This document shows, piece after piece, positions 24,775 to 33,870 of a stretch of DNA of 33,899 nucleotides. The notes below the pieces were generated by a model. The model was not told the origin of the DNA. It did no database searches and was given only the letters and a program-made list of their open reading frames with translations. Location of the stretch: assembly GCA_017555585.1 (NCBI GenBank), contig JAFZGA010000005.1:166656-200554 (forward strand), read 5' to 3'. The stretch comes from Bacteroidaceae bacterium (GTDB lineage Bacteria; Bacteroidota; Bacteroidia; Bacteroidales; Bacteroidaceae). Made by a program: the position numbers and the translations under genes. Each line of letters begins with the position of its first letter. Within the stretch, counting starts at the first letter, position 1.

Positions 24775-25332
24775 ATGGGTAATACAGCAAGCCTTAAGAA
24801 AGAATATGTCGAGCGCATTGCGCCGGCTTTGATGAAGCAGTTCAACTATTCATCGGCAATGCAGGTACCTGTACTCAAGAAGATCGTTATCAACGAGGGT
24901 CTTGGTGCAGCTACTCAGGATAAGAAGATCATTGATGTTGCAATCAACGAGGTTACAGCAATCACCGGTCAGAAGGCCGTTGCTACTGTATCACGTAAGG
25001 ATATTTCAAACTTTAAGTTGCGTAAGAAGATGCCTATCGGCGTTATGGTAACTTTGCGTCGCGAGCGTATGTATGAGTTCCTCGAGCGTCTTGTACGTGT
25101 GGCACTTCCACGTATCCGTGACTTCAAGGGTATCGAGAGCAAGTTCGACGGTAACGGTAACTACTCTTTGGGTATCAAGGAGCAGATTATCTTCCCAGAA
25201 ATCAACATCGATAACATTATGCGTCTGACTGGTATGAACATCACATTCGTTACCACAGCTAAGACAGACGAAGAGGGTTACGCTCTGTTGAAAGAGTTTG
25301 GTCTTCCTTTTAAAAACGCTAAAAATTCATAA
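24775..25332 (+). CDS. rplE: 50S ribosomal protein L5
   Basis: L5 binds 5S rRNA in the central protuberance and contacts P-site tRNA. The 185-aa product has [40 protein letters not shown] and [20 protein letters not shown]. Start [15 protein letters not shown] is normal. It lies 2 bp after rplX, with GAGGAG at 24761-24766 as a possible ribosome-binding site. Confidence 0.98.
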   Translation: MGNTASLKKEYVERIAPALMKQFNYSSAMQVPVLKKIVINEGLGAATQDKKIIDVAINEVTAITGQKAVATVSRKDISNFKLRKKMPIGVMVTLRRERMYEFLERLVRVALPRIRDFKGIESKFDGNGNYSLGIKEQIIFPEINIDNIMRLTGMNITFVTTAKTDEEGYALLKEFGLPFKNAKNS

Positions 25333-25339
25333 GTAAACT

Positions 25340-25639
25340 ATGGCAAAAGAATCAATGAAAGCACGTGAAGTAAAGCGTGCAAAATTGGCCAAGAAATATG
25401 CTGCAAAGCGTGAGGCTCTTAAGAAGATCGTTAATACCGGTACTCCTGAAGAGGCTTACGAGGCTGCACGTAAGTTGCAGGAGTTGCCTTTGAACTCAAA
25501 TCCTATCCGCATGCACAACCGTTGCAAGTTGACAGGTCGTCCAAAGGGTTATATCCGTCTTTTCGGTATCTCTCGTATTCAGTTCCGCGAGATGGCATCT
25601 CAGGGTCTTATCCCAGGTGTAAGAAAAGCTAGCTGGTAA
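25340..25639 (+). CDS. rpsN: 30S ribosomal protein S14, zinc-independent long form
   Basis: S14 is a head protein needed for late 30S assembly. The 99-aa product has the long-form N-terminal region ([20 protein letters not shown]) and the conserved [20 protein letters not shown] with [11 protein letters not shown] at the end. It lacks the CxxC pairs of the short zinc-binding form, keeping a single cysteine. This is the C-minus type seen in many Bacteroidota. Confidence 0.97.
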   Translation: MAKESMKAREVKRAKLAKKYAAKREALKKIVNTGTPEEAYEAARKLQELPLNSNPIRMHNRCKLTGRPKGYIRLFGISRIQFREMASQGLIPGVRKASW

Positions 25640-25701
25640 AATTTTGAGTGTTTAATATAAATATTGTCAGGGAAGTCCTGATCAATTTAAATTTAATTTT
25701 T

Positions 25702-26097
25702 ATGACAGATCCTATTGCAGATTATTTGACGAGGTTGAGAAATGCCATTCAAGCTAAGCACAGAGTGGTAGAAGTTCCTGCCTCTAACCTCAAGAAGGAA
25801 ATCACTAAGATTCTTTTTGAGAAGGGTTACATCTTGAACTACAAGTTCGTTGAGGATGGCCCACAAGGCACAATCATGATTGCCTTGAAGTACGACGCAG
25901 TAAACAAGGTGAATGCTATCAAGAACTTGGTACGCGTATCATCTCCAGGTTTGCGCCGTTATACGGGATACAAAGATATGCCTAGAGTGATTAATGGATT
26001 GGGTATCGCTATTTTGTCGACATCCAAAGGTGTAATGACAGACAAAGAGGCTGCTGCTGAGAAAATCGGTGGTGAGGTTCTCTGCTATGTCTACTAA
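25702..26097 (+). CDS. rpsH: 30S ribosomal protein S8
   Basis: S8 organises the central domain of 16S rRNA; in E. coli it represses the spc operon. The 131-aa product starts MTDPIADYLTRLRNA, contains VRVSSPGLRRYTGYKDMPRV and STSKGVMTDKEAAAEKIGGE and ends in VLCYVY. The ATG at 25702 is chosen; an in-frame ATG at 25648 would add 18 hydrophobic residues not seen in the family. A 62-bp spacer follows rpsN. The gene ends next to a Shine-Dalgarno sequence for rplF. Confidence 0.98.
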   Translation: MTDPIADYLTRLRNAIQAKHRVVEVPASNLKKEITKILFEKGYILNYKFVEDGPQGTIMIALKYDAVNKVNAIKNLVRVSSPGLRRYTGYKDMPRVINGLGIAILSTSKGVMTDKEAAAEKIGGEVLCYVY

Positions 26098-26098
26098 T

Positions 26099-26105
26099 AA
26101 GGAGG
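26099..26105 (+). promoter_or_regulatory. Shine-Dalgarno AAGGAGG before rplF
   Basis: A perfect AAGGAGG lies 8 nt before the rplF ATG at 26114, directly after the rpsH stop. It is one of three such sites in the cluster. Confidence 0.7.
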
Positions 26106-26113
26106 ATTGAGCA

Positions 26114-26692
26114 ATGTCTAGAATTGGTAAATTACCCATTAGTATTCCCGCAAATGTTACAGTTGCAGTAAGCAATGACAATGTAATCACTGTAAAAGGT
26201 CCTAAAGGTGAACTTTCACAGCAGATTGATCCTTCTATTGCAATAGTTGTTGAGGATAATGTTTTGACTGTTAAGTATGCTAACTGCGAAACTTACGCAG
26301 AGGCTACAAAGCAGCAGCATGCGTTCCACGGTCTTTATCGTGCGCTCATCAACAATATGGTTATCGGTGTTTCTGCCGGTTTCAAGAAAGAGCTTGAGCT
26401 TGTAGGTGTTGGTTATCGTGTAAACGACAAACCAAACAATGCTATCGAGTTGTTGCTTGGTTTTACTCACCCTATCTACATGCAGTTCCCTGCAGAAGTT
26501 AAGGTTGAGACTAAGTCTGAGAGAAATAAGAACCCACTTATCATCATTGAGTCTTGCAACAAAGAGTTGGTAGGTCTCATTTGTGCGAAGATCCGCTCAT
26601 TCCGTAAGCCTGAGCCATATAAGGGTAAGGGTGTCAAGTTTGTTGGCGAGATTATCCGTCGTAAGTCTGGTAAGTCGGCTGGTGCTAAATAA
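26114..26692 (+). CDS. rplF: 50S ribosomal protein L6
   Basis: L6 binds helix 97 of 23S rRNA close to the factor-binding region. The 192-aa product starts MSRIGKLPISIPANVTV, with VITVKGPKGELSQQI and the C-terminal signature KIRSFRKPEPYKGKGVKFVG. It is slightly longer than the 177-aa E. coli protein, because of extra residues in the middle and the tail (KSGKSAGAK). It has a perfect AAGGAGG ribosome-binding site. Confidence 0.97.
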   Translation: MSRIGKLPISIPANVTVAVSNDNVITVKGPKGELSQQIDPSIAIVVEDNVLTVKYANCETYAEATKQQHAFHGLYRALINNMVIGVSAGFKKELELVGVGYRVNDKPNNAIELLLGFTHPIYMQFPAEVKVETKSERNKNPLIIIESCNKELVGLICAKIRSFRKPEPYKGKGVKFVGEIIRRKSGKSAGAK

Positions 26693-26712
26693 TTCAGTAA
26701 AACAGTAAGCAT

Positions 26713-27054
26713 ATGACAACAAAGATAGAAAGACGTACCAAGATTAAATATAGAGTGCGTAACAAGGTTTCAGGTGTTGCAGAGCGTCCTCGTATGAGCG
26801 TTTTCCGCAGCAACAAGCAGATCTATGTTCAGATAATTAATGACCAGACTGGTCGCACATTGGCCGCAGCATCTTCTCTCGGTCTTGAGGCTATGCCCAA
26901 GAAAGAGCAGGCTGCAAAGGTTGGTGAGATGATCGCTAAGAAGGCTATCGAGGCAGGTATCACTACTGTTGTTTTCGATCGTAACGGTTACCTCTACCAC
27001 GGAAGAGTTAAGGAAGTGGCTGATGCTGCACGTAATGGTGGTCTTAAATTCTAA
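26713..27054 (+). CDS. rplR: 50S ribosomal protein L18
   Basis: L18 binds 5S rRNA with L5. The 113-aa product has [37 protein letters not shown] and [20 protein letters not shown]. Length is normal. Its stop shares one base with the first possible rpsE ATG (TAATG at 27052-27056). Confidence 0.98.
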   Translation: MTTKIERRTKIKYRVRNKVSGVAERPRMSVFRSNKQIYVQIINDQTGRTLAAASSLGLEAMPKKEQAAKVGEMIAKKAIEAGITTVVFDRNGYLYHGRVKEVADAARNGGLKF

Positions 27055-27575
27055 TGAATATGGCAATTAATAATAGAGTAAAAGTCGCAAACGACGTTGA
27101 ATTAAAGGATAGATTGGTTGCTATCAACCGTGTAACAAAGGTTACAAAGGGTGGTCGTACATTCAGTTTCTCTGCAATCGTTGTTGTAGGTAACGAGAAT
27201 GGTATCATCGGTTACGGTCTTGGTAAAGCAAGCGAAGTAACAGCAGCAATCGCAAAGGGCGTAGAGGCAGCGAAGAAGAATCTTGTTCGCGTACCTGTCC
27301 TCAAGGGAACTGTTCCTCACGAGCAGTCAGCTCACTTCGGTGGTGCAGAGGTTTTCATTAAGCCTGCTTCACACGGTACCGGAGTAGTAGCAGGTGGTGC
27401 TATGCGTGCCGTTTTGGAGAGTGTTGGTATTACCGACGTTTTGGCTAAGTCTAAGGGTTCTTCTAACCCTCACAACTTGGTTAAGGCTACAATCGCAGCC
27501 TTGAGTGAGATGCGTGATGCACGCATGGTTGCTCAGAACAGAGGTGTTAGTATGAGTAAAGTATTTAACGGATAA
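27054..27575 (+). CDS. rpsE: 30S ribosomal protein S5
   Basis: S5 works with S4 and S12 in decoding fidelity and lines the mRNA entrance. The product is 173 aa from ATG 27054 or 171 aa from ATG 27060 (MAINNRVKV), which matches the usual N-terminus; the first fits translational coupling with rplR. It has [40 protein letters not shown] and [20 protein letters not shown]. The stop is followed by the Shine-Dalgarno sequence of rpmD. Confidence 0.97.
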   Translation: MNMAINNRVKVANDVELKDRLVAINRVTKVTKGGRTFSFSAIVVVGNENGIIGYGLGKASEVTAAIAKGVEAAKKNLVRVPVLKGTVPHEQSAHFGGAEVFIKPASHGTGVVAGGAMRAVLESVGITDVLAKSKGSSNPHNLVKATIAALSEMRDARMVAQNRGVSMSKVFNG

Positions 27576-27580
27576 GGAGG
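27574..27580 (+). promoter_or_regulatory. Shine-Dalgarno AAGGAGG before rpmD
   Basis: A perfect AAGGAGG begins on the last base pair region of the rpsE stop codon and lies 6 nt before the rpmD ATG at 27587. Confidence 0.7.
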
Positions 27581-27586
27581 AAAATC

Positions 27587-27766
27587 ATGGCTACAATAAA
27601 GATTAAGCAAGTTAAAAGCCGTATCGGCGCTCCTAAGACTCAGAAGCTGACACTTGATGCTCTTGGCCTTACAAAGATGAATATGGTTGTTGAGCGTCCT
27701 GACAATGCCTCTATTCGTGGTATGGTTAAGAAAGTTCAGCATTTGGTTGCCATTGTTGAAGAGTAA
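27587..27766 (+). CDS. rpmD: 50S ribosomal protein L30
   Basis: L30 is a small large-subunit protein absent from some bacteria. The 59-aa product reads MATIKIKQVKSRIGAPKTQK at the start, with LDALGLTKMNMVVERPDNAS and IRGMVKKVQHLVAIVEE, which is the complete L30 pattern. It lies between rpsE and rplO in the standard order, with an unusually good Shine-Dalgarno sequence (27574-27580) and a 23-bp gap to rplO. Confidence 0.96.
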   Translation: MATIKIKQVKSRIGAPKTQKLTLDALGLTKMNMVVERPDNASIRGMVKKVQHLVAIVEE

Positions 27767-27789
27767 TTAATTAAAAAAAGATTTAGGCT

Positions 27790-28236
27790 ATGAAATTAAA
27801 TAATCTTAAGCCGGCCGAAGGCGCTGTTAAGGCTCGCAAAAGAATTGGTCGTGGTACCGGATCAGGTAGAGGTGGTACTTCTACACGTGGTCACAAGGGT
27901 GCTAAGTCTCGTTCTGGCTACAGCAAGAAGATCGGTTTCGAGGGCGGTCAGATGCCTTTGCAACGTCGTGTACCTAAGTACGGCTTTAAAAATATCAATC
28001 GTGTAGAGTATAAGGCTATTAACCTTTCTACACTTCAGGCTCTTGCTGAAAGCAAGTCTTTGGAGACAATCAACATTCAGGTTTTGGTTGCAGCAGGTTT
28101 CATCTCTTCAACACAGCTTGTTAAGGTACTCGCTAACGGTACTTTGACTGCTAAGTTGACAGTTGAGGCACACGCATTCTCACAGAAGGCAGCAGAGGCT
28201 ATTGAAGCAGCAGGTGGAACAGTAGTAAAGCTTTAA
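27790..28236 (+). CDS. rplO: 50S ribosomal protein L15
   Basis: L15 is an assembly protein of the 50S subunit. The 148-aa product starts MKLNNLKPAEGAVKARKRIG, with the glycine/arginine-rich GRGTGSGRGGTSTRGHKGAK, FEGGQMPLQRRVPKYGFKN and a C-terminal AHAFSQKAAEAIEAAGGTV. secY begins 3 bp after its stop. Confidence 0.98.
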   Translation: MKLNNLKPAEGAVKARKRIGRGTGSGRGGTSTRGHKGAKSRSGYSKKIGFEGGQMPLQRRVPKYGFKNINRVEYKAINLSTLQALAESKSLETINIQVLVAAGFISSTQLVKVLANGTLTAKLTVEAHAFSQKAAEAIEAAGGTVVKL

Positions 28237-28239
28237 GAA

Positions 28240-29586
28240 ATGGCAAAAAAACTATCAAACCTTAAATTTGTCCAGACAATTAAAAATATCTGGAAAGTCG
28301 AAGATCTAAGAGTGCGTATTGGTATCACTCTTTTGTTCATCGCGATATATCGCTTTGGCTCATTCGTTGTGCTTCCTGGTATCGACACATCGAAACTCGG
28401 TCGCCTTCAGGATCAGACAAGTGACGGTTTGATGTCTCTGCTTGATATGTTCTCAGGTGGTGCATTCTCTAATGCTTCCATCTTTGCACTTGGAATTATG
28501 CCCTACATCTCAGCATCAATTGTTGTGCAGTTGTTGGCAATCGTGTTGCCTTCTTTCCAGAAGATGCAGCGCGAGGGTGAAAGCGGTCGTCGTAAGATCA
28601 ACCAGTACACACGCTATTTGACAATAGCTATCCTTATACCTCAGGGTATTGCATACTTGGCAAACTTGAAGTATACAGCAGGTGCTGCTATTGCAGTAGA
28701 GTCAAACTGGGCTTTCATGCTGACATCAACAATCATTCTTGCAGCCGGCAGTATGTTCATCCTCTGGTTGGGTGAACGTATTACCGACAAGGGTCTCGGT
28801 AATGGTGTATCATTGATCATTATGATCGGTATCATTGCCCGTTTCCCACAGGCTCTTATTCAGGAGTTCACATCAAGAATGACCGGTGCTGCTGGTGGTG
28901 GTGTTATCATGTTCCTTTTTGAAATTGTTCTTTTAATATTGGTAATTTGCGCAGGTGTTGCTTTGTTGCGTGGAACTCGTAAGATTCCTGTACAGTATGC
29001 AAAGCAGGCTACAGGTGGTGCAGCCGTTGCAGGTGCACGTCAGTACCTTCCTTTGAAGGTCAATGCGGCTAACGTAATGCCTATCATTTTTGCACAGGCT
29101 ATTATGTTTATCCCTATGGCTATCATGGGTTACGGAGCAAAAGGCGAGCCTTCAGCGTTCGTACAGCTCATGTCTGACCACACATCATGGTTGTATAACA
29201 TGGTTTTTGCGTTTCTTATCATATTGTTTACATATTTCTATACAGCCATCACAATCAATCCAATGCAGATGGCCGAGGACATGAAACGCAACAATGGCTT
29301 TATTCCTGGTATCAAGCCGGGTAAGCCGACTGCTGAATATATTGATACGATTATGTCACGCATAACCCTTCCCGGTTCGCTATTCCTTGCATTTATCGCA
29401 ATACTTCCAGCTTTCGCAGGATATTTCGGTTTGCAGCAGGAGTTTGCAGCCTTCTTCGGAGGAACATCATTGTTGATTCTTGTAGGTGTAATCCTTGATA
29501 CATTGCAACAGATAGAGAGTCATTTGATGATGAGACACTACGATGGCTTGTTGAGCTCGGGTCGTATTAAGGGTCGCGTAGGTTAA
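28240..29586 (+). CDS. secY: Protein translocase subunit SecY
   Basis: SecY forms the export and membrane-insertion channel with SecE and SecG. The 448-aa product has about ten transmembrane helices. Family segments include YRFGSFVVLPGIDTSKL, the plug-region MFSGGAFSNASIFALGIMPY, ISASIVVQLL, GTRKIPVQYAKQ and NPMQMAEDMKRNNGFIPGIK. Length is standard. It is 3 bp after rplO, and map follows after 15 bp with no adk between them. Confidence 0.98.
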   Translation: MAKKLSNLKFVQTIKNIWKVEDLRVRIGITLLFIAIYRFGSFVVLPGIDTSKLGRLQDQTSDGLMSLLDMFSGGAFSNASIFALGIMPYISASIVVQLLAIVLPSFQKMQREGESGRRKINQYTRYLTIAILIPQGIAYLANLKYTAGAAIAVESNWAFMLTSTIILAAGSMFILWLGERITDKGLGNGVSLIIMIGIIARFPQALIQEFTSRMTGAAGGGVIMFLFEIVLLILVICAGVALLRGTRKIPVQYAKQATGGAAVAGARQYLPLKVNAANVMPIIFAQAIMFIPMAIMGYGAKGEPSAFVQLMSDHTSWLYNMVFAFLIILFTYFYTAITINPMQMAEDMKRNNGFIPGIKPGKPTAEYIDTIMSRITLPGSLFLAFIAILPAFAGYFGLQQEFAAFFGGTSLLILVGVILDTLQQIESHLMMRHYDGLLSSGRIKGRVG

Positions 29587-29601
29587 TTTGTTGAGCTAAG
29601 A

Positions 29602-30399
29602 ATGATATTTCTTAAGACTTCAGACGAGATAGAACTACTTCGGCAAGCGAATCTGCTTGTAGGCAAGACACTTGCCGAAGTAGCTAAAATAATTGAGCCC
29701 GGAGTAACGACAAAGCAGCTCGATAGGGTAGCAGAGGAGTTTATCCGCGACAATGGAGCTATTCCGACATTTAAGGGTTATCCTAATCATGAAGGAACTC
29801 CATTCCCAGGCTCGATATGTGCATCGGTGAACGATGTCGTTGTACACGGAATCCCTAATGATGTACCACTCAAGGAGGGTGATATCATTTCCGTTGACTG
29901 CGGTACATTATTGAACGGTTTCTGTGGTGATTCCTGCTATACATTCTGTGTTGGCGAGGTTGATGAAGAGACAAAGAAACTTCTTCAGGTAACAAAGGAG
30001 TCATTATATAAAGGTATTGAACAGGCAATTCACGGCAAGCGTCTTGGCGACATCGGTAATGCCGTACAGACACATTGCGAACAGAATGGTTTCGGAGTTG
30101 TACGTGAATTTGTTGGTCATGGTATAGGACGTGATATGCATGAGGCTCCTGAAGTGCCAAATTATGGTCGCAAAGGAAACGGTCTTCAACTGCGTCAAGG
30201 AATGTGTCTTGCAATAGAACCGATGATCACTCTTGGAAAACGTCAGATTTTTATGGAGCGTGACGGTTGGACAGTGAGAACACGTGACAGAAAGAACGCA
30301 GCGCATTTTGAACACACTATAGCTGTTGGTAAAGACGGTGCCGATATATTGTCATCGTTCGAGTTTGTAGAGGAAGTATTAAGAAGTAAAGGATATTGA
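29602..30399 (+). CDS. map: Methionine aminopeptidase, type I
   Basis: Map removes the initiator methionine from new proteins after deformylation. The 265-aa product has [10 protein letters not shown] with the conserved histidine, metal-ligand aspartates in [38 protein letters not shown] and FEHTIAV. The length fits the bacterial type without the N-terminal zinc extension. It lies between secY and infA; infA starts 1 bp after its stop. Confidence 0.96.
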   Translation: MIFLKTSDEIELLRQANLLVGKTLAEVAKIIEPGVTTKQLDRVAEEFIRDNGAIPTFKGYPNHEGTPFPGSICASVNDVVVHGIPNDVPLKEGDIISVDCGTLLNGFCGDSCYTFCVGEVDEETKKLLQVTKESLYKGIEQAIHGKRLGDIGNAVQTHCEQNGFGVVREFVGHGIGRDMHEAPEVPNYGRKGNGLQLRQGMCLAIEPMITLGKRQIFMERDGWTVRTRDRKNAAHFEHTIAVGKDGADILSSFEFVEEVLRSKGY

Positions 30400-30400
30400 T

Positions 30401-30619
30401 ATGGCAAAACAGAGCGCTATTGAACAGGACGGTACTATTGTAGAGGCGTTGTCAAATGCGATGTTCCGAGTAGAGTTGCAGAATGGTCACGAAGTGATCG
30501 CGCACATTTCGGGAAAAATGAGAATGCACTACATTAAGATACTGCCGGGTGATAAAGTGAGAATTGAGATGTCTCCTTATGATTTGACCAAAGGAAGAAT
30601 CGTATTCCGATATAAATAA
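30401..30619 (+). CDS. infA: Translation initiation factor IF-1
   Basis: IF-1 occupies the A site of the 30S subunit during initiation. The 72-aa OB-fold protein has [60 protein letters not shown] and ends GRIVFRYK, a complete match to the family. It is almost contiguous with map and precedes rpmJ. Confidence 0.98.
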   Translation: MAKQSAIEQDGTIVEALSNAMFRVELQNGHEVIAHISGKMRMHYIKILPGDKVRIEMSPYDLTKGRIVFRYK

Positions 30620-30634
30620 AAAAAACAATATAAT

Positions 30635-30751
30635 ATGAAAGTTAAAGCATCTATTAAGAAACGCACTCCGGACTGCAAAATCGTTCGTAGAAACGGTCGT
30701 TTGTATTTGATCAACAAGAAGAATCCCAAATTCAAACTGCGTCAGGGGTAA
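30635..30751 (+). CDS. rpmJ: 50S ribosomal protein L36, zinc-independent form
   Basis: This 38-aa protein reads [20 protein letters not shown] and ends NPKFKLRQG, matching L36 in length and place. The usual zinc ligands are Cys11, Cys14, Cys27 and His33; here the positions are Thr11, Cys14, Asn27 and Phe33, so zinc binding is not expected. It is a C-minus form. It lies between infA and rpsM in the normal order. Confidence 0.95.
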   Translation: MKVKASIKKRTPDCKIVRRNGRLYLINKKNPKFKLRQG

Positions 30752-30783
30752 TTAAGTAGTAAATTAAAATTATATATTCGTAT

Positions 30784-31164
30784 ATGGCTATAAGAATAGT
30801 TGGTGTAGATATTCCTCAGAATAAAAGAGGAGAGATTGCGTTGACATACATCTATGGTATTGGACGCAGCAGTGCAGCCAAGATCCTCGACAAAGCCGGT
30901 GTAGATCGTAACATCAAGGTTCAGGATTGGACCGACGATATGGCGGCTAAGGTTCGTGAGATTATCGGTGCAGAGTTTAAAGTAGAGGGTGACCTCCGTT
31001 CAGAGATCCAGCTGAACATCAAGCGATTGATGGATATAGGTTGCTATCGTGGCATTCGTCATCGTAACGGTTTGCCGGTTCGTGGTCAGAGCACAAAGAA
31101 CAATGCTCGTACACGTAAGGGACGTAAGAAGACAGTTGCTAACAAGAAAAAAGCTACAAAATAA
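30784..31164 (+). CDS. rpsM: 30S ribosomal protein S13
   Basis: S13 sits in the 30S head and forms intersubunit bridges. The 126-aa product starts [20 protein letters not shown], has [20 protein letters not shown] and the signature [21 protein letters not shown] lysine-rich tail ([12 protein letters not shown]) ends it. It is 12 bp before rpsK. Confidence 0.98.
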   Translation: MAIRIVGVDIPQNKRGEIALTYIYGIGRSSAAKILDKAGVDRNIKVQDWTDDMAAKVREIIGAEFKVEGDLRSEIQLNIKRLMDIGCYRGIRHRNGLPVRGQSTKNNARTRKGRKKTVANKKKATK

Positions 31165-31176
31165 TAGGTAAGTAAT

Positions 31177-31566
31177 ATGGCAAAGAAAACAGTTGCAACA
31201 AAGAAAAGAAATGTGAAGGTCGGAGCCAACGGACAACTTCATGTTCATTCGTCATTTAACAATATCATTGTTTGCCTAACAAATGACGAAGGTCAGGTTA
31301 TCTCTTGGTCATCTGCAGGAAAGATGGGTTTCAGAGGTTCTAAGAAGAACACTCCATATGCTGCTCAAATGGCTGCCGAGGCTTGTTCAAAGATCGCTTT
31401 CGATCTTGGCTTGCGTAAGGTAAAGGCATACGTTAAAGGACCTGGTAACGGTCGTGAGTCAGCTATCCGTACTGTACACAATGCAGGTATTGAGGTTACA
31501 GAAATCGTAGACGTAACACCACTACCACACAACGGATGCCGTCCTCCTAAGAGAAGAAGAGTATAA
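31177..31566 (+). CDS. rpsK: 30S ribosomal protein S11
   Basis: S11 is part of the 30S platform near the E site. The 129-aa product has [60 protein letters not shown] and the terminal [15 protein letters not shown]. Length is normal; its first 18 residues are basic ([15 protein letters not shown]). Confidence 0.98.
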   Translation: MAKKTVATKKRNVKVGANGQLHVHSSFNNIIVCLTNDEGQVISWSSAGKMGFRGSKKNTPYAAQMAAEACSKIAFDLGLRKVKAYVKGPGNGRESAIRTVHNAGIEVTEIVDVTPLPHNGCRPPKRRRV

Positions 31567-31588
31567 TTATTTTTTTTAAGAATTAAAA

Positions 31589-32197
31589 ATGGCTAGATAT
31601 ACAGGACCAAAAAGCAAGATAGCACGTCGTTTCGGCGAGCCTATCTTTGGCGCAGACAAAGTTCTTTCTAAGAAGAACTATGCTCCTGGCCAGCATGGTA
31701 ACAACCGTCGTCGCAAGTCATCTGAGTACGGTGTCATGCTTGCTGAGAAGCAGAAAGCAAAATATACATACGGAGTATTGGAGAAACAGTTCCGCAACAC
31801 TTTCAAGAAGGCTGATTCAGCTCCCGGTATCACCGGTGAGGTATTGCTTCAGAATCTTGAGGCTCGTTTGGACAACATAGTTTATCGTCTTGGCATCGCT
31901 CCTACTCGTGCAGCTGCACGTCAGTTGGTTAGCCACTGCCACATTGTTGTTGACGGTAAGGTATGTAACGTTCCTTCACGTCACATTAAGCCTGGTCAGG
32001 TTATTGGTGTACGCGAGCGTTCTAAATCACTCGAGGTTATCCAGAACTCATTGGCAGGTCTTAACCACAGCAAGTATCCTTGGTTGGAGTGGAACGAGTC
32101 TGAAATGGCAGGTAAGTTCTTGAGCGTTCCTGAGCGTTCAGAGATTCCTGAGAATATCAAGGAGCAGTTAATCGTTGAGTTGTATAGCAAAAATTAA
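31589..32197 (+). CDS. rpsD: 30S ribosomal protein S4, cysteine-free form
   Basis: S4 is a primary 16S rRNA binder, a fidelity protein and, in E. coli, the repressor of the alpha operon. The 202-aa product starts [20 protein letters not shown] and has the S4 RNA-binding domain with [20 protein letters not shown] and [20 protein letters not shown]. The N-terminal zinc-binding cysteines of some S4 proteins are absent. rpoA starts 9 bp after its stop. Confidence 0.98.
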   Translation: MARYTGPKSKIARRFGEPIFGADKVLSKKNYAPGQHGNNRRRKSSEYGVMLAEKQKAKYTYGVLEKQFRNTFKKADSAPGITGEVLLQNLEARLDNIVYRLGIAPTRAAARQLVSHCHIVVDGKVCNVPSRHIKPGQVIGVRERSKSLEVIQNSLAGLNHSKYPWLEWNESEMAGKFLSVPERSEIPENIKEQLIVELYSKN

Positions 32198-32206
32198 TAT
32201 TTAATA

Positions 32207-33199
32207 ATGGCGATATTAACATTTCAAAAGCCCGATAAGGTGGTAATGTTGGAAGCAAACGACTTTTATGGTAAGTTTGAGTTCCGTCCACTTGAGCCCG
32301 GTTTCGCAACTACAGTAGGTAATGCACTTCGTCGCATCTTGTTGTCTTCTCTCGAAGGCTTTGCAATCAACTGCATCAAGATCGCAGGTGTTGAGCATGA
32401 ATTTGCTACAGTTCCGGGTGTAAAGGAAGATGTTACCAACATTATCCTAAACCTTAAGAAGGTAAGGTTCAAAAGAATCGTAGAAGAATTCGAAACCGAG
32501 AAAGTATCAATCAATGTGGAGAATACTGAGGTATTCACTGCTGGTGAGATTGGTAAATATTTAACAGGATTTGAAGTGTTAAATCCCGAGTTAGTCATTT
32601 GCCATCTTGACTCATCGGCTAAAATGCAGATTGAAATCAGTATCAACAAGGGTCGCGGTTATGTACCTTCTGACGAGAACAGAGAGTTCTGCACCGAGCC
32701 TACAATGATTCCAATCGACTCGATATACACTCCAATACGTAATGTCAATTACATGCGTGAGCCATTCCGCGTTGAGCAGAAGACCGACTACGACCGTTTG
32801 GTAATTGAGATTACAACCGATGGTTCCATACATCCAAAAGATGCTTTGAAAGAGGCTGCAAAGATTCTTATCTATCACTTCATGTTGTTCTCTGACGAGA
32901 AGATCGCTATCGAGACTTCTGACATGGACGGCAACGAAGAGTTTGATGAGGAAGTATTGCACATGCGTCAGTTGCTCAAGAGCAAGCTTGTTGACCTCAA
33001 CCTTTCAGTACGTGCCCTCAACTGCTTGAAGGCTGCTGATGTTGAGACACTCGGACAGCTTGTTCAGTACAACAAGACCGACCTCTTGAAGTTCCGCAAC
33101 TTTGGTAAGAAATCGCTCACTGAGCTTGATGATTTGCTCGAGAGTCTGAATCTTTCGTTTGGAACAGATATTTCAAAATATAAATTAGATAAAGAATAA
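32207..33199 (+). CDS. rpoA: DNA-directed RNA polymerase subunit alpha
   Basis: Alpha dimerises to start polymerase assembly and its C-terminal domain contacts UP elements and activators. The 330-aa product has the N-terminal domain (about residues 1-230, with [20 protein letters not shown] and the [19 protein letters not shown] segment), a linker and the C-terminal domain with [20 protein letters not shown] and [19 protein letters not shown]. Length is normal. It lies between rpsD and rplQ. Confidence 0.98.
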   Translation: MAILTFQKPDKVVMLEANDFYGKFEFRPLEPGFATTVGNALRRILLSSLEGFAINCIKIAGVEHEFATVPGVKEDVTNIILNLKKVRFKRIVEEFETEKVSINVENTEVFTAGEIGKYLTGFEVLNPELVICHLDSSAKMQIEISINKGRGYVPSDENREFCTEPTMIPIDSIYTPIRNVNYMREPFRVEQKTDYDRLVIEITTDGSIHPKDALKEAAKILIYHFMLFSDEKIAIETSDMDGNEEFDEEVLHMRQLLKSKLVDLNLSVRALNCLKAADVETLGQLVQYNKTDLLKFRNFGKKSLTELDDLLESLNLSFGTDISKYKLDKE

Positions 33200-33201
33200 T
33201 T

Positions 33202-33681
33202 ATGAGACATAAGAAATCTTTTAACCATTTGGGTCGTACTGCAACTCACAGAAACGCAATGCTTTCTAACATGGCAGTTTCGTTGATTATGCACAAAAGA
33301 ATCACTACGACTCTAGCAAAGGCAAAGGAACTCAAGAAGTTCGTAGAGCCACTTATAACAAAGTCTAAGGACGATACAACAAATTCTCGTCGTGTAGTAT
33401 TCAGCTATCTCCAGAGCAAAGAGGCTGTTACTGAGTTGTTCAAGGAAATCTCAGTAAAGGTTGCAGAGCGTCCTGGTGGTTACACACGCATCATCAAGTT
33501 GGGTACACGTTTGGGTGACGCAGCCGAAATGTGTTTCATCGAGCTTGTTGATTACAACGAGAATATGGCTAAGACACAGGCGAAGAAGACACGCCGTCGT
33601 CGTTCTACAAAGAAGGTTGATGCTCCTGTAGCAGAGGCTACTGTTGCAACAGAAGAATCTACACCGGCTGTAGCAGAATAA
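33202..33681 (+). CDS. rplQ: 50S ribosomal protein L17 with C-terminal extension
   Basis: L17 lies near the exit tunnel. The 159-aa product has [40 protein letters not shown] and [20 protein letters not shown]. The core ends near residue 125; the remaining part is a basic run ([11 protein letters not shown]) followed by an Ala/Val/Glu-rich tail ending PAVAE, which E. coli L17 does not have. It is the last gene of the cluster and a terminator follows. Confidence 0.97.
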   Translation: MRHKKSFNHLGRTATHRNAMLSNMAVSLIMHKRITTTLAKAKELKKFVEPLITKSKDDTTNSRRVVFSYLQSKEAVTELFKEISVKVAERPGGYTRIIKLGTRLGDAAEMCFIELVDYNENMAKTQAKKTRRRRSTKKVDAPVAEATVATEESTPAVAE

Positions 33682-33705
33682 TAGAAATTACTTACTTAAT
33701 AGATG

Positions 33706-33740
33706 TGAGAGGGTATCGTGAGATACCCTCTCATTGTTTT
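33706..33740 (+). terminator. Intrinsic terminator of the ribosomal cluster
   Basis: A perfect 12-bp stem (33706-33717 with 33722-33733) has a GTGA loop and is followed by TTGTTTTT. It lies 24 bases after rplQ and should end the transcript that begins near 15631. Confidence 0.9.
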
Positions 33741-33747
33741 TACACGT

Positions 33748-33780
33748 AGCCCAAATGTGCTCAAGGGGCTAAAATGGGCT
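33748..33780. repeat. Weak inverted repeat after the cluster terminator
   Basis: AGCCCA (33748-33753) pairs with TGGGCT (33775-33780) across a 21-nt loop that itself contains GGGGCT. It lies in the non-coding stretch between the terminator and the right edge. Its role is unknown and chance is possible. Confidence 0.3.
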
Positions 33781-33870
33781 CACCAGCAAACTCTAGGGGG
33801 GAGGATGTCTTTCATAAATAATTCTCAACCTTCACATTACTATCTTGTATTCCATTTCTTGTCGTTATTT

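Noticed and set aside
25648-25701. Longer rpsH start at 25648
   Set aside because: It adds 18 hydrophobic residues before the conserved MTDPIADYLTRLRN start of S8.
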